NCBI GenBank assembly: GCA_964020155.1
Contig: OZ026552.1
Span: 182,501 to 246,500 of the forward strand
Direction of reading: 5' to 3'
DNA: 64,000 nt
Source of the DNA: Chondrilla cf. caribensis
Lineage: Eukaryota; Porifera; Demospongiae; Chondrillida; Chondrillidae
Positions 51,363 to 62,409 of this stretch are shown here, piece after piece (within the stretch, counting starts at the first letter, position 1; each line of letters starts with the position of its first letter). Under the pieces are notes generated by a model. The model ran no database searches. It saw only the letters and a list, made by a program, of their open reading frames with translations, and was not told the origin of the DNA. Made by a program: the position numbers and the translations under genes.

Positions 51363-51831
51363 TGTGTGTGTGTGCTTGTGCACGCGCATGTGTATGTGTG
51401 TGTGTGTGTGTGTGGTGTGTGTGTGTGTGTGGTGTGTGTGTGTGTGTGTGTGCATGTGTGTGTGTGCTTGTGCACGTGCATGTGTGTGTGTGTGTGTATG
51501 TGACACAGTAGGCATACAAATGCTGTCCCCTACCCCCTACCTTTTGCAGCATTTCGCACAGAGTGAAGGGATGAAGCTACTTCTGATAAGTGCAAAGAAT
51601 GGAAATAACATTGAAGCAATGTTTGTCAACATTGCGGAGGAGATATTGGAGCTGAGAAAGCAGACCGGGAAGAGTGTTGGTAACCATGGCTACACAGACT
51701 CAGCATTGTCACTAGGATACCAGAATTCCCTGCAACGCAACCAGGGTTCGATGCAGTTCTCACTTGATACCTCGGGTGGAGGAACAGCATCCAAAGAACA
51801 TGACCGACGCTCGCGTGGTTGTTCATGTTGA
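48025..51831 (+). CDS. Atypical Rab-family small GTPase (Rab24-like features), four exons
   Basis: Exons 48025-48228, 50609-50769, 51175-51259 and 51550-51831 join in frame (phases 0, 2, 0) to 243 aa. The P-loop is GNADSGKT and switch II is WDTAGSERY. Ser replaces the catalytic Gln of most Rabs, as in Rab24. The base-binding motif is [10 protein letters not shown] (TKSD for NKxD, also seen in Rab24) and ISAKN is the last G motif. The switch I Thr sits in TQAVD instead of TIGxD. The C-terminus GCSC is a CxC double prenylation motif, so it acts on membranes. Low GTPase activity is likely if the Ser behaves as in Rab24. Orthology is not certain; a divergent Rab of another subfamily is possible. 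AATAAA at 52196-52201. Confidence 0.88.
49520..50540. repeat. About 40-bp minisatellite in Rab intron 1
   Basis: About 25 copies of GATAGGGATCAACTGGTCTG followed by TACTGTTG and a variable (GT)n stretch. It ends just before exon 2. 48229-49519 of the intron holds no further gene. Confidence 0.92.
50775..51060. repeat. GTGTACTGTAT minisatellite in Rab intron 2
   Basis: Degenerate 9-11-bp units of TGTGTACTGTATGTACTG between exons 2 and 3. Confidence 0.88.
51275..51510. repeat. GT microsatellite in Rab intron 3
   Basis: Interrupted (GT)n starting 16 bp after the donor of exon 3. Cys/Val-rich ORFs through it are artefacts. Confidence 0.92.
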
Positions 51832-52331
51832 TGTCTTGCATGTTAATTTATTTTCACTGTTGTTTCTCAAAGCTAATTCAAATTAAATGTATTAACATTA
51901 TGGTAATTCAGGCATGGAATGCAAATATTCATTCTCTAACTACTTATTAGTGAACTTTTATTTGAGAGTCATCTTCCAGGAACTGCAATTATTACTGTAA
52001 TTATCCATGTAAATACATTATCAATTTTGGAATTATGTGTCATTTATTAAATTCAATTGTATACCTTTCAGAAACACACAAATAGTATAAAAACATATCA
52101 TATACATGTATAATATATATAATAAATACATATCGAAATACACATTTATACATACAAGGATACATAATATGTAACATAAGTGTAACGTTTGAAGCAATAA
52201 AATTGTGATTATTATAATGAAATTCTAATTATAACAAATCAATGATATTGTATTCAAATATACGTATATATGTATGAATAGATTGCAATATTACATTGTT
52301 TACAATAAAATCATGTAATTATGCTCAAAAT
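51832..52331. other. AT-rich convergent 3' region
   Basis: No gene. It holds the 3' flanks of the Rab gene (+) and the ARL14EP-like gene (-). AATAAA for the Rab gene lies at 52196-52201, and its reverse TTTATT for the minus gene at 52043-52048. The two transcripts may therefore overlap at their ends. Confidence 0.55.
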
Positions 52332-55300
52332 TCAATTGGATGGCCATGATGCAATGGTACTTTCCCCGCTGTACATCCACTTCCTGTTACGTCTACACTC
52401 CACCCCACACTTAGGACTGTTACACTTGGGGCAGGGCTCAAAGCAGCCCAGACAATCACCGTTGGTGCAGTCGCAGATGTCTTGTTGCTTCACTTTAGCG
52501 TGGAGAACTCCCCACTCGTCGTAGATGCACCCGTTGTAGAACTCCGCCACCTTGTAGACCTTGTTCAACCACTCCTCACTGCACGGGCAACAACAAGGGA
52601 ACAGGTACAGTAACGCCACTGTCAGGACATCAGAATCTCATGTACGGTCAAACTGCTTTACAACATCACTTGTGTTTCCTTGCCTCATCTACCATGGTAA
52701 CCAGTTTGCCATGGTACCCAGTTTGCCATGGTAACCAGTTTGCTGTGGTATCCAATGCAAATACCTTGTATGTGGGTGCATTCACGCCATCATGTGGCAG
52801 TGTTAAGAACACAGTGGACTGCAGTGGTGACATGGTGATCTCCTAATGCACAGGGTGAATCCCCACAACTGGGACCACCATACGAGATGAATTAACGCTA
52901 TTTTAGTGCAGTTTAATTGCCAGTCACTGCGGCCTCCCCGGTGCCCATGAGAGACAGGAGTAGAACACCAACACTTGTGAATGTGCACCCTTCTGGAGGT
53001 ACCACAGGCATCATGGAGACCAGCAATGTAGGCTTCATTGCTGGTGGTGTAAGTTTTTCCATTGTACAGCAGGTTCTGAGGTGGTCCTGTTACTGAGGTG
53101 GTCCTCTTACTGAGGTGGTTCTATTACTGAGGTGGTCCTATTACCGAGGTGGCCTCGTTACTGAGGTGGTTCTATTACTGAGGTGGTCCTATTACTGAGG
53201 TGGTTCTATTACTGATGTGGTTCTATTACTGAGGTGGTCCTATTACTGAGGTGGTCCTATTACTGAGGTGGTCCCATTATTGAGGTGGTCCTATTACTGA
53301 GGTGGTCCTATTACTGAGGTGGTCCTTTTACTGAGGTGGTCCTGTTACTAATGTGGTCCTATTATTAAGGTGGTCCTATTACTGAGGTGGTCCTATTATT
53401 GAGGTGGTCCTATTACTGAGGTGATCCTATTACTGAGGTGGTCCCATTACTGAGGTGGTCCTACTACCGAGGTGGTCCTATTACTGAGGTGTTTCTACTA
53501 CTGAGGTGGTCTCAAAGTGTGTTCTACCATATCTACAAACACTACATAACACAATGAAATGACAACTTTGAAAGTGAATACTAATATATTGATCACTTGT
53601 GCTGACCCTGCATGTGAATCAGGTGATTGCTAATACAACAAACAAACACTGAAAGTGATTTGTGTTCTACAAAGTGTGCTTGATAGCATAGACCTGTCCA
53701 AAATGCACACACATTCAATACCACAATGGTCCTCAGAGGTGTGGTAGTGTGTTTGTATGCCAGGTGTGCTTGTGTGACAGGTGTTCTTGTGTGGTAGGTG
53801 TGGTTGAACACTAGAGAGAGGTCTACTGCAGGTCACCATGCCCTGTGAACACTAGAGAGGTCTACTGCAGGTCACCATGCCCTGGTGAACACTGGTGAGT
53901 TCTGCTGCAGGTCACCATGCCCTGGTGAACACTAAAGAGGTCTACTGCAGGTCACCATGCCCTGGTGAACACTAGAGAGGTCTACTGCAGGTCACCATGC
54001 CCTGGTGAACACTAGAGAGGTCTACTGCAGGTCACCATGCCCTGGTGAACACTAGAGAGTACTACAGGTCACCATGCCCTGGTGAACACTAGAGAGTACT
54101 GCAGGTCACCATGCCCTGGTGAACACTAGTGAGTACTGCTGCAGGTCACCATGCCCTGGTGAACACTAGAGAGTACTACAGGTCACCATGCCCTGGTGAA
54201 CACTAGAGAGTACTGCAGGTCACCATGCCCTGGTGAACACTAGTGAGTACTGCTGCAGGTCACCATGCCCTGGTGAACACTAGTGAGTACTGCTGCAGGT
54301 CACCATGCCCTGGTGAACACTAGAGAGTACTGCAGGTCACCATGCCCTGGTGAACACTAGTGAGTACTGCTGCAGGTCACCATGCCCTGGTGAACACTAG
54401 AGAGTACTGCAGGTCACCATGCCCTGGTGAACACTAGTGAGTACTGCAGGTCACCATGCCCTGTGAACACTGGTGAGTTCTGCTGCAGGGAAGATGTTGA
54501 CACTCCAGAACATCGCATGGCACAGGTTGGCACAGAACCGTCTCAACATATTACTCATTCGCACATTTCTATGGTAACAGCCTACAGTGGAAAGTGTTTG
54601 TTAGTGTACGTAGGTCTCCTTACCAAAACACAGTTCATGCACAATATGATAAACATTAATGTGCTAATTTCATATTCCTTTTAAGGCTACCAAGTACTAA
54701 ATGCTGTTCCTAATGCATGTACTGGGTTGTACCAGTGGGACATCGGTCTATCAGGCAATACTCTTTCATATCCTTATTGGCTTTATATTACAGCCCATTA
54801 CTATCACTATTGTTTCCATGAACAATAGTTGAACAATTTACATATTTACACATTACATATAAAATATATTTACAATTTATTGTCTTGTGTTAGTCATTTG
54901 CCTTCAAGTCTACAGGCTATGTGCTGAGAATGTCCAAGACAAGACGACTCATTCGGGGTGATCTACAGTGGACTTCATTGTAGTTGTAATTCGTGCAGTA
55001 TTTATGTTTCTCGTGGGAGTAAATCCAATAACTTATATACTACCAATCGCGTACAAAATACCAGACCGACTATTGGTTGGTATCGGCCTATATCGGCCCC
55101 ATTTTATCAGTCAATCCTGTATTACTGCATCTCTGGCATGAAGGTAAGCCAATGAGAAAGTGTCTTACACGAGGTGTGTTGGACTGAATCAATGATGTAC
55201 CGATATCAATGAACACCTTGTAGTACACTTACAGTGAGGTGGGTTGCGTCACTGACAGCTGTACACATGTGTATGTACAAGGATGACACTACTGTACTGT

Positions 55301-57063
55301 ATTGCATTCATGTACGTACAGTACACACATGTGATAAGATGTACATATTAATATACGACACCTGACACGTATGCATGTATGTTATAGACCCGCATGTGAC
55401 ACAACTGTACGTACAGCCCGCATGTGACACAACTGTACGTGCAGCCCGCATGTGACACAACTGTACGTACAGCCCGCATGTGACACAACTGTACATACAA
55501 CCCACATGACACAACTGTACATACATACCCACAGGTGTACGTACACAGGTGAATAACTACACACACATGCACACAGGCGATGTGGACATTTCATGGCAGA
55601 AACTCATATAGCACCATCACATGAGATATTTCAAATGCTATGAAGGGATTTCGTCCCATGCTGATCATGAGAACACAGTGCTTCAGTTAAGTACATACAT
55701 ATGTGCACACTAAGAAGTGGCAATTAAGAATAGAAAGTACAGATTCCATTCTTGGAATTCACTATGAATTTATGTTTGGTAGAATCTGTTTGTCGTTCTC
55801 AAAACAAAGTACCATAAATCCTTGAATTAACCAAACCAGTCCAGAAAGTGAAGTAGACGCACTAAATCACCGATCATGGCCAACATCAAGGAAATTCCTA
55901 CTAGCTTGGTATCATTTCCTGCTATAAAGGGGTCATCCATTACCATGGTAACAATCATATCTCCACAGCGCATAGAAAAGGAGTTGTAAAACATAGATTG
56001 TTGAGGTTCACCAAGTATACTTACCCAGGTTGAGGTTCACCAAGTATACTTACCCAGGATGAGGTTCACCAAGTATACTTACCCAGGTTGAGGTTCACCA
56101 AGTATACTTACCCAGGATGAGGTTCATCAAGTATACTTACCCAGGTTGAGGTTCACCAAGTATACTTACCCAGGATGAGGTTCATCAAGTATACTTACCC
56201 AGGTTGAGGTTCACCAAGTATACTTACCCAGGATGAGGTTCATCAAGTATACTTACCCAGGATGAGGTTCACCAAGTATACTTACCCAGGTTGAGGTTCA
56301 CCAAGTATACTTACCCAGGATGAGGTTCACCAAGTATACTTACCCAGGATGAGGTTCACCAAGTATACTTACCCAGGTTGAGGTTCACCAAGTATACTTA
56401 CCCAGGTTGAGGTTCACCAAGTATACTTACCCAGGATGAGGTTCATCCAAGTATACTTACCCAGGATGAGGTTCATCAAGTATACTTACCCAGGTTGAGG
56501 TTCATCAAGTATACTTACCCAGGATGAGGTTCACCAAGTATACTTACCCAGGATGAGGTTCATCAAGTATACTTACCCAGGATGAGGTTCACCAAGTATA
56601 CTTACCCAGGATGAGGTTCATCCAAGTATACTTACCCAGGATGAGGTTCATTGAAGTATATCTACCAAGGTTCACTGTAGTATCCAAAGATTCACTTGAG
56701 TATACCAAGGTTTACTGTAGTATCTCAAGAATTACTGTAGTATCCCAAGATTTACTGTAGTATCCCAAGGTTTACTGAAGTATCCCAAGGTGTACTGTAA
56801 TATCCCAAGATTCACTCAAGTATACCAAGATTTACTGTAGTATCCCAAGATTTACTGAAGTAAGTATACCAGTTTACACTACAGTATACCAAGGTTCACA
56901 GAAACATACTGAGGTTCAAGAAGTATACTGAGGTTTGCCATAGTATACTAAGTATACTAGTGTTGACTATAGCATACTGAGGTCTCAACATACGTAGTAT
57001 ACTGGGATCTTGATAATGATGATCTGCTCAGAATTTAGTGCATAAACGTAGCACAGCTCACCA

Positions 57064-57117
<54 letters not shown>

Positions 57118-57611
57118 CCTACTCTACCAATAACACATGCAGTCAGTGAATCAATGAGGTTCTGACAGTTTTCAAAGGGAAATGTCATAGAAAAGAGTAA
57201 AGTAGGAAAAGAGGCCATTTACACCAACAAACAGCTCCACACAACACTCCAACTGAGCCAGTTTGTACGAAATGTCGTTAGTTTACCCTTTTCTCCTCGT
57301 CTTTGTCATCTTCACCCTTTTCTTCCCTTTTGGTAGAGCAATTTTTGGGCCAGGATTGGAGAAATGAAGCATCTTGAAGAGCTTCTGCGTCTTTCTCATC
57401 TCATCCCTGCATGTAGCAAATGAGAATCCATTTAATTAATGCAAATTGAACACAAACAATACCAGAAAAGTACATTTTTGCAGGCAACCCATAAGTTAGC
57501 AAGACCCTTGCTCACAAAACAGCTCAGATATGTCATAAACTACATTCTGTTTCATCTACATTGTCGTACGTACACTTTCTGAAGGTCAAGGTCATTAATA
57601 TTCTCCGTCAT
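52332..57611 (-). CDS. ARL14EP-like (ARF7 effector C-terminal domain) protein, three exons
   Basis: Minus-strand exons 57611-57574, 57406-57287 and 52578-52332 join in frame (both introns phase 2) to 134 aa starting MTENINDLDLQKV. Exon 2 carries KLFKMLHFSNPGPK, matching the Lys-rich LxFxNPG stretch before the domain in ARL14EP. Exon 3 has YDEWGVL, then DICDCTNGDCLGCFEPCPKC and CGVECRRNRKWMY, the Cys-rich ARF7EP_C domain. The length is near that of the short paralogue ARL14EPL. In mammals ARL14EP links ARL14 to actin-based transport of class II vesicles; the role here is unknown. Exon 3 is very secure, exon 2 good. The small exon 1 rests on frame and a GTACGT donor. Confidence 0.78.
53080..53515. 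repeat. 17-bp minisatellite in ARL14EP-like intron 2
   Basis: About 25 copies of GAGGTGGTCCTATTACT with point changes. Confidence 0.92.
53812..54485. repeat. 37-44-bp minisatellite in ARL14EP-like intron 2
   Basis: About 17 copies of CAGGTCACCATGCCCTGGTG and AACACTAGAGAGTACTG, with 3-6-bp length variants (GAGGTCTACTG, GTGAGTACTGCTG). Confidence 0.92.
54486..55379. other. Intron sequence without a recognised feature
   Basis: Unique DNA inside the long intron. Short ORFs on either strand show no domain or codon pattern. Confidence 0.5.
55380..55520. repeat. 28-bp tandem repeat (about 5 copies)
   Basis: Units of CCCGCATGTGACACAACTGT followed by ACGTACAG, in ARL14EP-like intron 2. 55521-56000 is unique intron DNA. 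Confidence 0.9.
56002..56655 (-). repeat. 29-bp minisatellite whose units carry a splice-donor consensus
   Basis: About 22 copies. On the minus strand, the strand of the surrounding gene, each unit reads CTGGGTAAGTATACTTGG, so each contains a near-perfect 5' splice site (G|GTAAGTAT). All lie in intron 2 between exons 2 and 3. Degenerate TACTGTAGTATCCCAAG-type units follow at 56656-56990 and (CA)n at 57068-57113. Confidence 0.9.
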
Positions 57612-58760
57612 ACTCCACTTAGCCCGTTCTCCATAACAAGAGGCGCACTTGTCCGAGTTCTCGAGCAAAGTTACAAATCAAAATCAAAGCATTTGAAGTC
57701 TGAACGGGAAGATCGAGGAGCATGTCCAAATAAGGTGAATTCTTGAGCTCCTGACGTCACTGTTGTCATAGAAATCACCACAATTTCCGTTCCCCGCCCA
57801 CTCGAGGCCTGCGGCCGTCAAGTTTGGAACCGGAACAACTTCCCCATTGGACGAAGAGCCTGACTCTGGCACTTTACCACGCACACACAGTGAGTTTTTG
57901 TGTATTCTTGGATGCGCCCTTTGTACTGATGCTTAGCCGAAGAGAATTGACGATCGGACGGGGCGAATGCCCCTCTCTTCGCCACCGCCCGTTCACAGCA
58001 AAATGGCGTTGAGAACTTCCGTTCGGTTTGGGCTTTCATTGCTCCGAATCTTCTTCTTTTCGTGAAGAAGAAATCTTTCTCGAAGTGTTCTGATTGATTT
58101 TGATGTCTAGTTTTTTTCGCGAACAAATTCCGATACCCTGACACCCCGAATGATGTACATGCAACCATATTCCTCTAGGTGTTCTGCGCGTCTGACCGTC
58201 CCCAGCGACGTGAAAGCACTCTAGGGAAGTTCTTGGCGTGGCACTTCGCTTCGAGACTCAACAAAGTTCATATCCGTACGTGTTGCGCCGAATTACCGGC
58301 TATCAAAACATAGTACACCCTCCCTCCAACACCCCACATCAGCTGTATGGATGAAGACTAATAATGTCGTTCGTCCAAGCCTTCGTAGTGGCGCACAAGC
58401 CCCTTCACTCCTGTGAGCGGGCCGAGAGGTCGTCCAGTGACATGGCTGGCTGTTTGAGCTGTGTATCGTGAACAACAATTTCATCTTCCTTACAGTATGA
58501 CAGCGTACCCATGTGCTGCTGTACCAATGTTAGCATGTGAAGAGCAAATCGCTCAACCCATCCACTCTCGCGGCTTGTGTACATTGCACAAGCTAGACGA
58601 CTACACCTAGATGATAGTACATCGTGCACATATGTACTGTATGTCATCAGTGGTTGACTACTGTGTCCATTGGTTGGCATGTCAGATTAGCGAGAAGCAT
58701 TTTGTATGGTCTCTATTGACCACTGAACTTAATCACTAAATAAGAGATGTTGGTCTATGT

Positions 58761-58800
<40 letters not shown>

Positions 58801-59494
58801 CGTGTGTGTGTGCGTGCGCGTGTGTGTGTGTGCATGTGCAACACACTGGATATTCCCAGTGACTGTTTCGTTCGTTCACCACCTGTACCTCATAGTCAAC
58901 TGTGGATGCCAGCACAGCGTGCATAAGTACATACACACATGCATATCAATAATGTGCCCATATCTAACCAAAAGACAATACAACATTAGTGTAGCTTTCA
59001 CTAAACACAACCAGTTGTTAACTCCCACCATTGCCCAGTGTAACCCTTTACTGTGCCTATATTCTGGTACAAGCTACGTACCTGGGTACACATGATAAGA
59101 TACCCACATGTGTATGCTTTGATGTACATATGCATACATCACCTCTGCTCGGTACAACATTAACAGTGGAATACATTCAAAGTGTGTACATAGTGAAGCA
59201 ATCGTACCAGGACACATTCAATGTGGATTGTCGATCCGTCACCATGTTTTCATTGCCAGTGGTATGGGGTTGGTCTTGTGTAGCCATTCTCACCTTTGTT
59301 TCCATGGCAACTTGCTACCATTGACAGCTGACCACTCCTTTCTATATAGTATACATACATAGCTTTCTGTGTACAAAGTGTATGAAGGAACACAAATGCA
59401 TACTATAAGTATGTGCATACGTATGTATGTGTGCATGTACGTATATATGTACGTAATATTATATGTATTTTATAATACATGTAATGTATTTGTG
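57612..59494. other. Gene-poor region with GC-rich upstream segment
   Basis: 57650-58450 is richer in GC and CpG and lies upstream of the ARL14EP-like start, so it probably holds that promoter. A 91-codon minus-strand ORF (58405-58680) matches nothing I know and has no splice context. 58765-58835 is a GT repeat. Nothing else is recognised. Confidence 0.5.
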
Positions 59495-59668
59495 CAGTGG
59501 AACCTCTCTATTAAGGACACATTGGGACCTTAATTTTAGTCCTAGTTACAGAGGTGTACTGTTTTCTGAGGTCATGTGATACACTGCAGTACTACACTTG
59601 GACACAGAATGGTGTCTTATTATAGAGGTTTCCTCAATTCAGAGGTTTGTAATAGAGAGGGTCCACTG
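59495..59668. mobile_element. 174-bp inverted-repeat element (MITE)
   Basis: Left end CAGTGGAACCTCTCTATTA; right end, read inward, CAGTGGACCCTCTCTATTA. One mismatch in 19. The flanks TATTTGTG and CATTTGTG could be an 8-bp target duplication with one change, which would suit a hAT-type source. There is no coding sequence inside. Confidence 0.65.
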
Positions 59669-60069
59669 CATTTGTGTCTATTCTGTTATGTATGTATGTT
59701 CGTATGTGTTCACAATACATACGTATATGTTCATATGTACGTACCTATGTTCATATACGTAGTTGGGTATGCATGTATGTATATAATATGCATACAATAT
59801 ACATATGTACCTATCTACATAATACTTGTATGTATGTATGTATGCATAATTCAATATGTGCATGTACATTTTGTATGTACAGATACATAATGCATGCCTG
59901 TATTATAAGTACATACTGCATACTGTAATGTGTACATGATAACGATTGCAATGTGTACACAACCTTCCAGCGCTAATTGTGTTATGCTGATCTTGTGTGT
60001 AACTTGATCCTGGAGTTAGTCAGCAGGAGTCTTGATGTGGGAACCCCATTTCCTGAAGCCTCTAAAGGG

Positions 60070-60670
60070 TCCTCTGGATGGGTGTCTCCCTGGAGGGGAG
60101 GGGTCTCTTGAGGGGAGGGGTCTTTCTGGAGGGGAGGGGTCTCTTGAGGGGAGGGGTCTCTCTGGAGGGGTGGGGTCTCTTGAGGGGAGGGGTCTCTCTG
60201 GAGGGGAGGGGTCTCAGGAGGAGAGGGGTCTCTCTGGAGGGGAGGGGTCTCTTGAGGGGAGGGGTCTCAGGAGGAGAGGGGTCTCTGGAGGGGAGGGGTC
60301 TCTTGAGGGGTGGGGTCTCTTGAGGGGAGGGGTCTCTTGAGGGGTGGGGTCTCTTGAGGGGAGGGGTCTCTGGAGGGGAGGGGTCTCTTGAGGGGAGGGG
60401 TCTCTTGAGGGGAGGGGTCTCTCTTGAGGGGTGGCATCTCTAAGGAGGGGAGGGGTCTCTGGAGGGGAGGGGTCTCTTGAGGGGAGGGGTCTCTCTTGAG
60501 GGGTGGCATCTCTAAGGAGGGGAGGGGTCTCTGGAGGGGAGGGGTCTCTCGAGAGGAGGGTCTCTCTTGAGGGGTGGCATCTCTAAGGAGGGGAGGGGTC
60601 TCTTGAGGGGAGGGGTCTCAGGAGAGGGGTCTCTCTGGAGGGGAGGGGTCTCTAAGGAGGGGAGGGGTCT
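60070..60670 (+). repeat. G-rich minisatellite
   Basis: Many copies of a 17-19-bp unit, GAGGGGAGGGGTCTCTTGAG, with higher-order variants (TGGAGG, CAGGAG, GGTGGCATCTCTAAG). GGGG runs every few bases on the plus strand make G-quadruplex structure likely. ORFs in several frames are artefacts. Confidence 0.93.
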
Positions 60671-60735
60671 GTTTGAATGGGGTACTTAACATGAGAGATG
60701 TTTGAAGAGCACCACTTATACCTTTTGCATGCAAC

Positions 60736-60787
60736 ATGGAGGTGTATGTGTGGTGTGTGTGTGAGGTGTGTGTGTGTGTGTGGTGTG

Positions 60788-60855
<68 letters not shown>
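60736..60855. repeat. GT microsatellite
   Basis: (GT)n of about 110 bp with early interruptions. 60856-61235 is unique sequence without a gene. Confidence 0.92.
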
Positions 60856-61235
60856 TTATTCTATTGCCTTGTGAAACATCTGACTCGGCAACAAGCAGTT
60901 AACAGTGCTTATCTTATTGAATGGGTAGGAATTTCAAACTAATGGTAGCACTTGTGAAGTGAATAATTTTAGCTGCTCACGTATGTACATACGTACGTAT
61001 GCCTGTCCGTGCCGTATGCTTGGGTGAGTCAATCTCCTCAGGTGTGCCGCGTTTTTACAGGACGCTGCCCTTCAAAGTGATTTTTGGAGTATTCTTTGGT
61101 CACAAACGTAAATGTATACCACTGACTAATAAAATCCACTACATACGTACATGTGTACATGTACGTACCTACATAATTATTATGCATCTATGTATGTATG
61201 TACGTATGTACACCCCTACCTTGTGGTGTGCAGTC

Positions 61236-62335
61236 CATGCTACTTCACTGTGTGCACACTCCACATGCTGCACTGTGTGCACACTCCACATGCTGTGTTG
61301 TGTGCACACTCCACATGCTGCACTGTGTGCACACTCCACATGCTGTGTTGTGTGCACACTCCACATGCTGCACTGTGTGCACACTCCACATGCTGCACTG
61401 TGTGCACACTCCACATGCTGCACTGTGTGCACACTCCACATGCTGTGTTGTGTACACACTCCACATGCTGTGTTGTGTGCACACTCCACATGCTGTGTTG
61501 TGTGCACACTCCACATGCTGTGTTGTGTGCACACTCCACATGCTGCACTGTGTACACACTCCACATGCTGCACTGTACACACTCCACATGCTGCACTGTA
61601 CACACTCCACATGCTGCACTGTACACACTCCACATGCTGCACTGTACACACTCCACATGCTGCACTGTGTGCACACTCCACATGCTGCACTGTACACACT
61701 CCACATGCTGCACTGTACACACTCCACATGCTGCACTGTACACACTCCACATGCTCCACTGTACACACTCCACATGCTGCACTGTACACACTCCACATGC
61801 TGCACTGTACACACTCCACATGCTGCACTGTACACACTCCACATGCTGCACTGTACACACTCCACATGCTGTGTTGTGTGCACACTCCACATGCTGCACT
61901 GTACACACTTCACATACTGCACTGTACACACTCCACATGCTGTGTTGTGTACACACTCCACATGCTGCACTGTGTGCACACTTCACATGCTGCACTGTAC
62001 ACACTCCACATGCTGCACTGTACACACTTCACATGCTGCACTGTACACACTCCACATGCTGCACTGTACACACTCCACATGCTGCACTGTACACACTTCA
62101 CATGCTGCACTGTACACACTCCACATGCTGTGTTGTGTGCACACTCCACATGCTGCACTGTACACACTCCACATGCTGCACTGTACACACTCCACATACT
62201 GCACTGTACACACTTCACATGCTGCACTGTACACACTCCACATACTGCACTGTACACACTCCACATGCTGCACTGTACACACTGCACATGCTGCCCTGTA
62301 CACACTCCACATGCTCCGCTGTGTACATACTCCAT
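61236..62335 (+). repeat. 24-27-bp minisatellite, about 44 copies
   Basis: Units of CACACTCCACATGCTGCACT followed by GTA or GTGTG. The 24-bp (GTA) and 27-bp (GTGTG) forms cluster, and a TGTGTTGTG variant forms its own runs. Because both lengths are multiples of three, all frames stay open and give false 390-490-aa ORFs on both strands. Confidence 0.95.
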
Positions 62336-62409
62336 GTTTCTTCTTCTGCAGGAAAGGAGCTCTCTAAGAAGTCATGGTCTTTTGTGTTCAGTGTTAGTAA
62401 GTTTTCGTG

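Noticed and set aside
57818..58168. 116-aa minus-strand ORF upstream of the ARL14EP-like gene
   Set aside because: GC-rich promoter-type DNA with competing ORFs on both strands, and no domain. The short exon at 57574-57611 fits the gene better.
58405..58680. 91-aa minus-strand ORF
   Set aside because: Protein-like in composition, but no recognised family, no splice sites and no support beyond being open. It is left as part of a gene-poor region.
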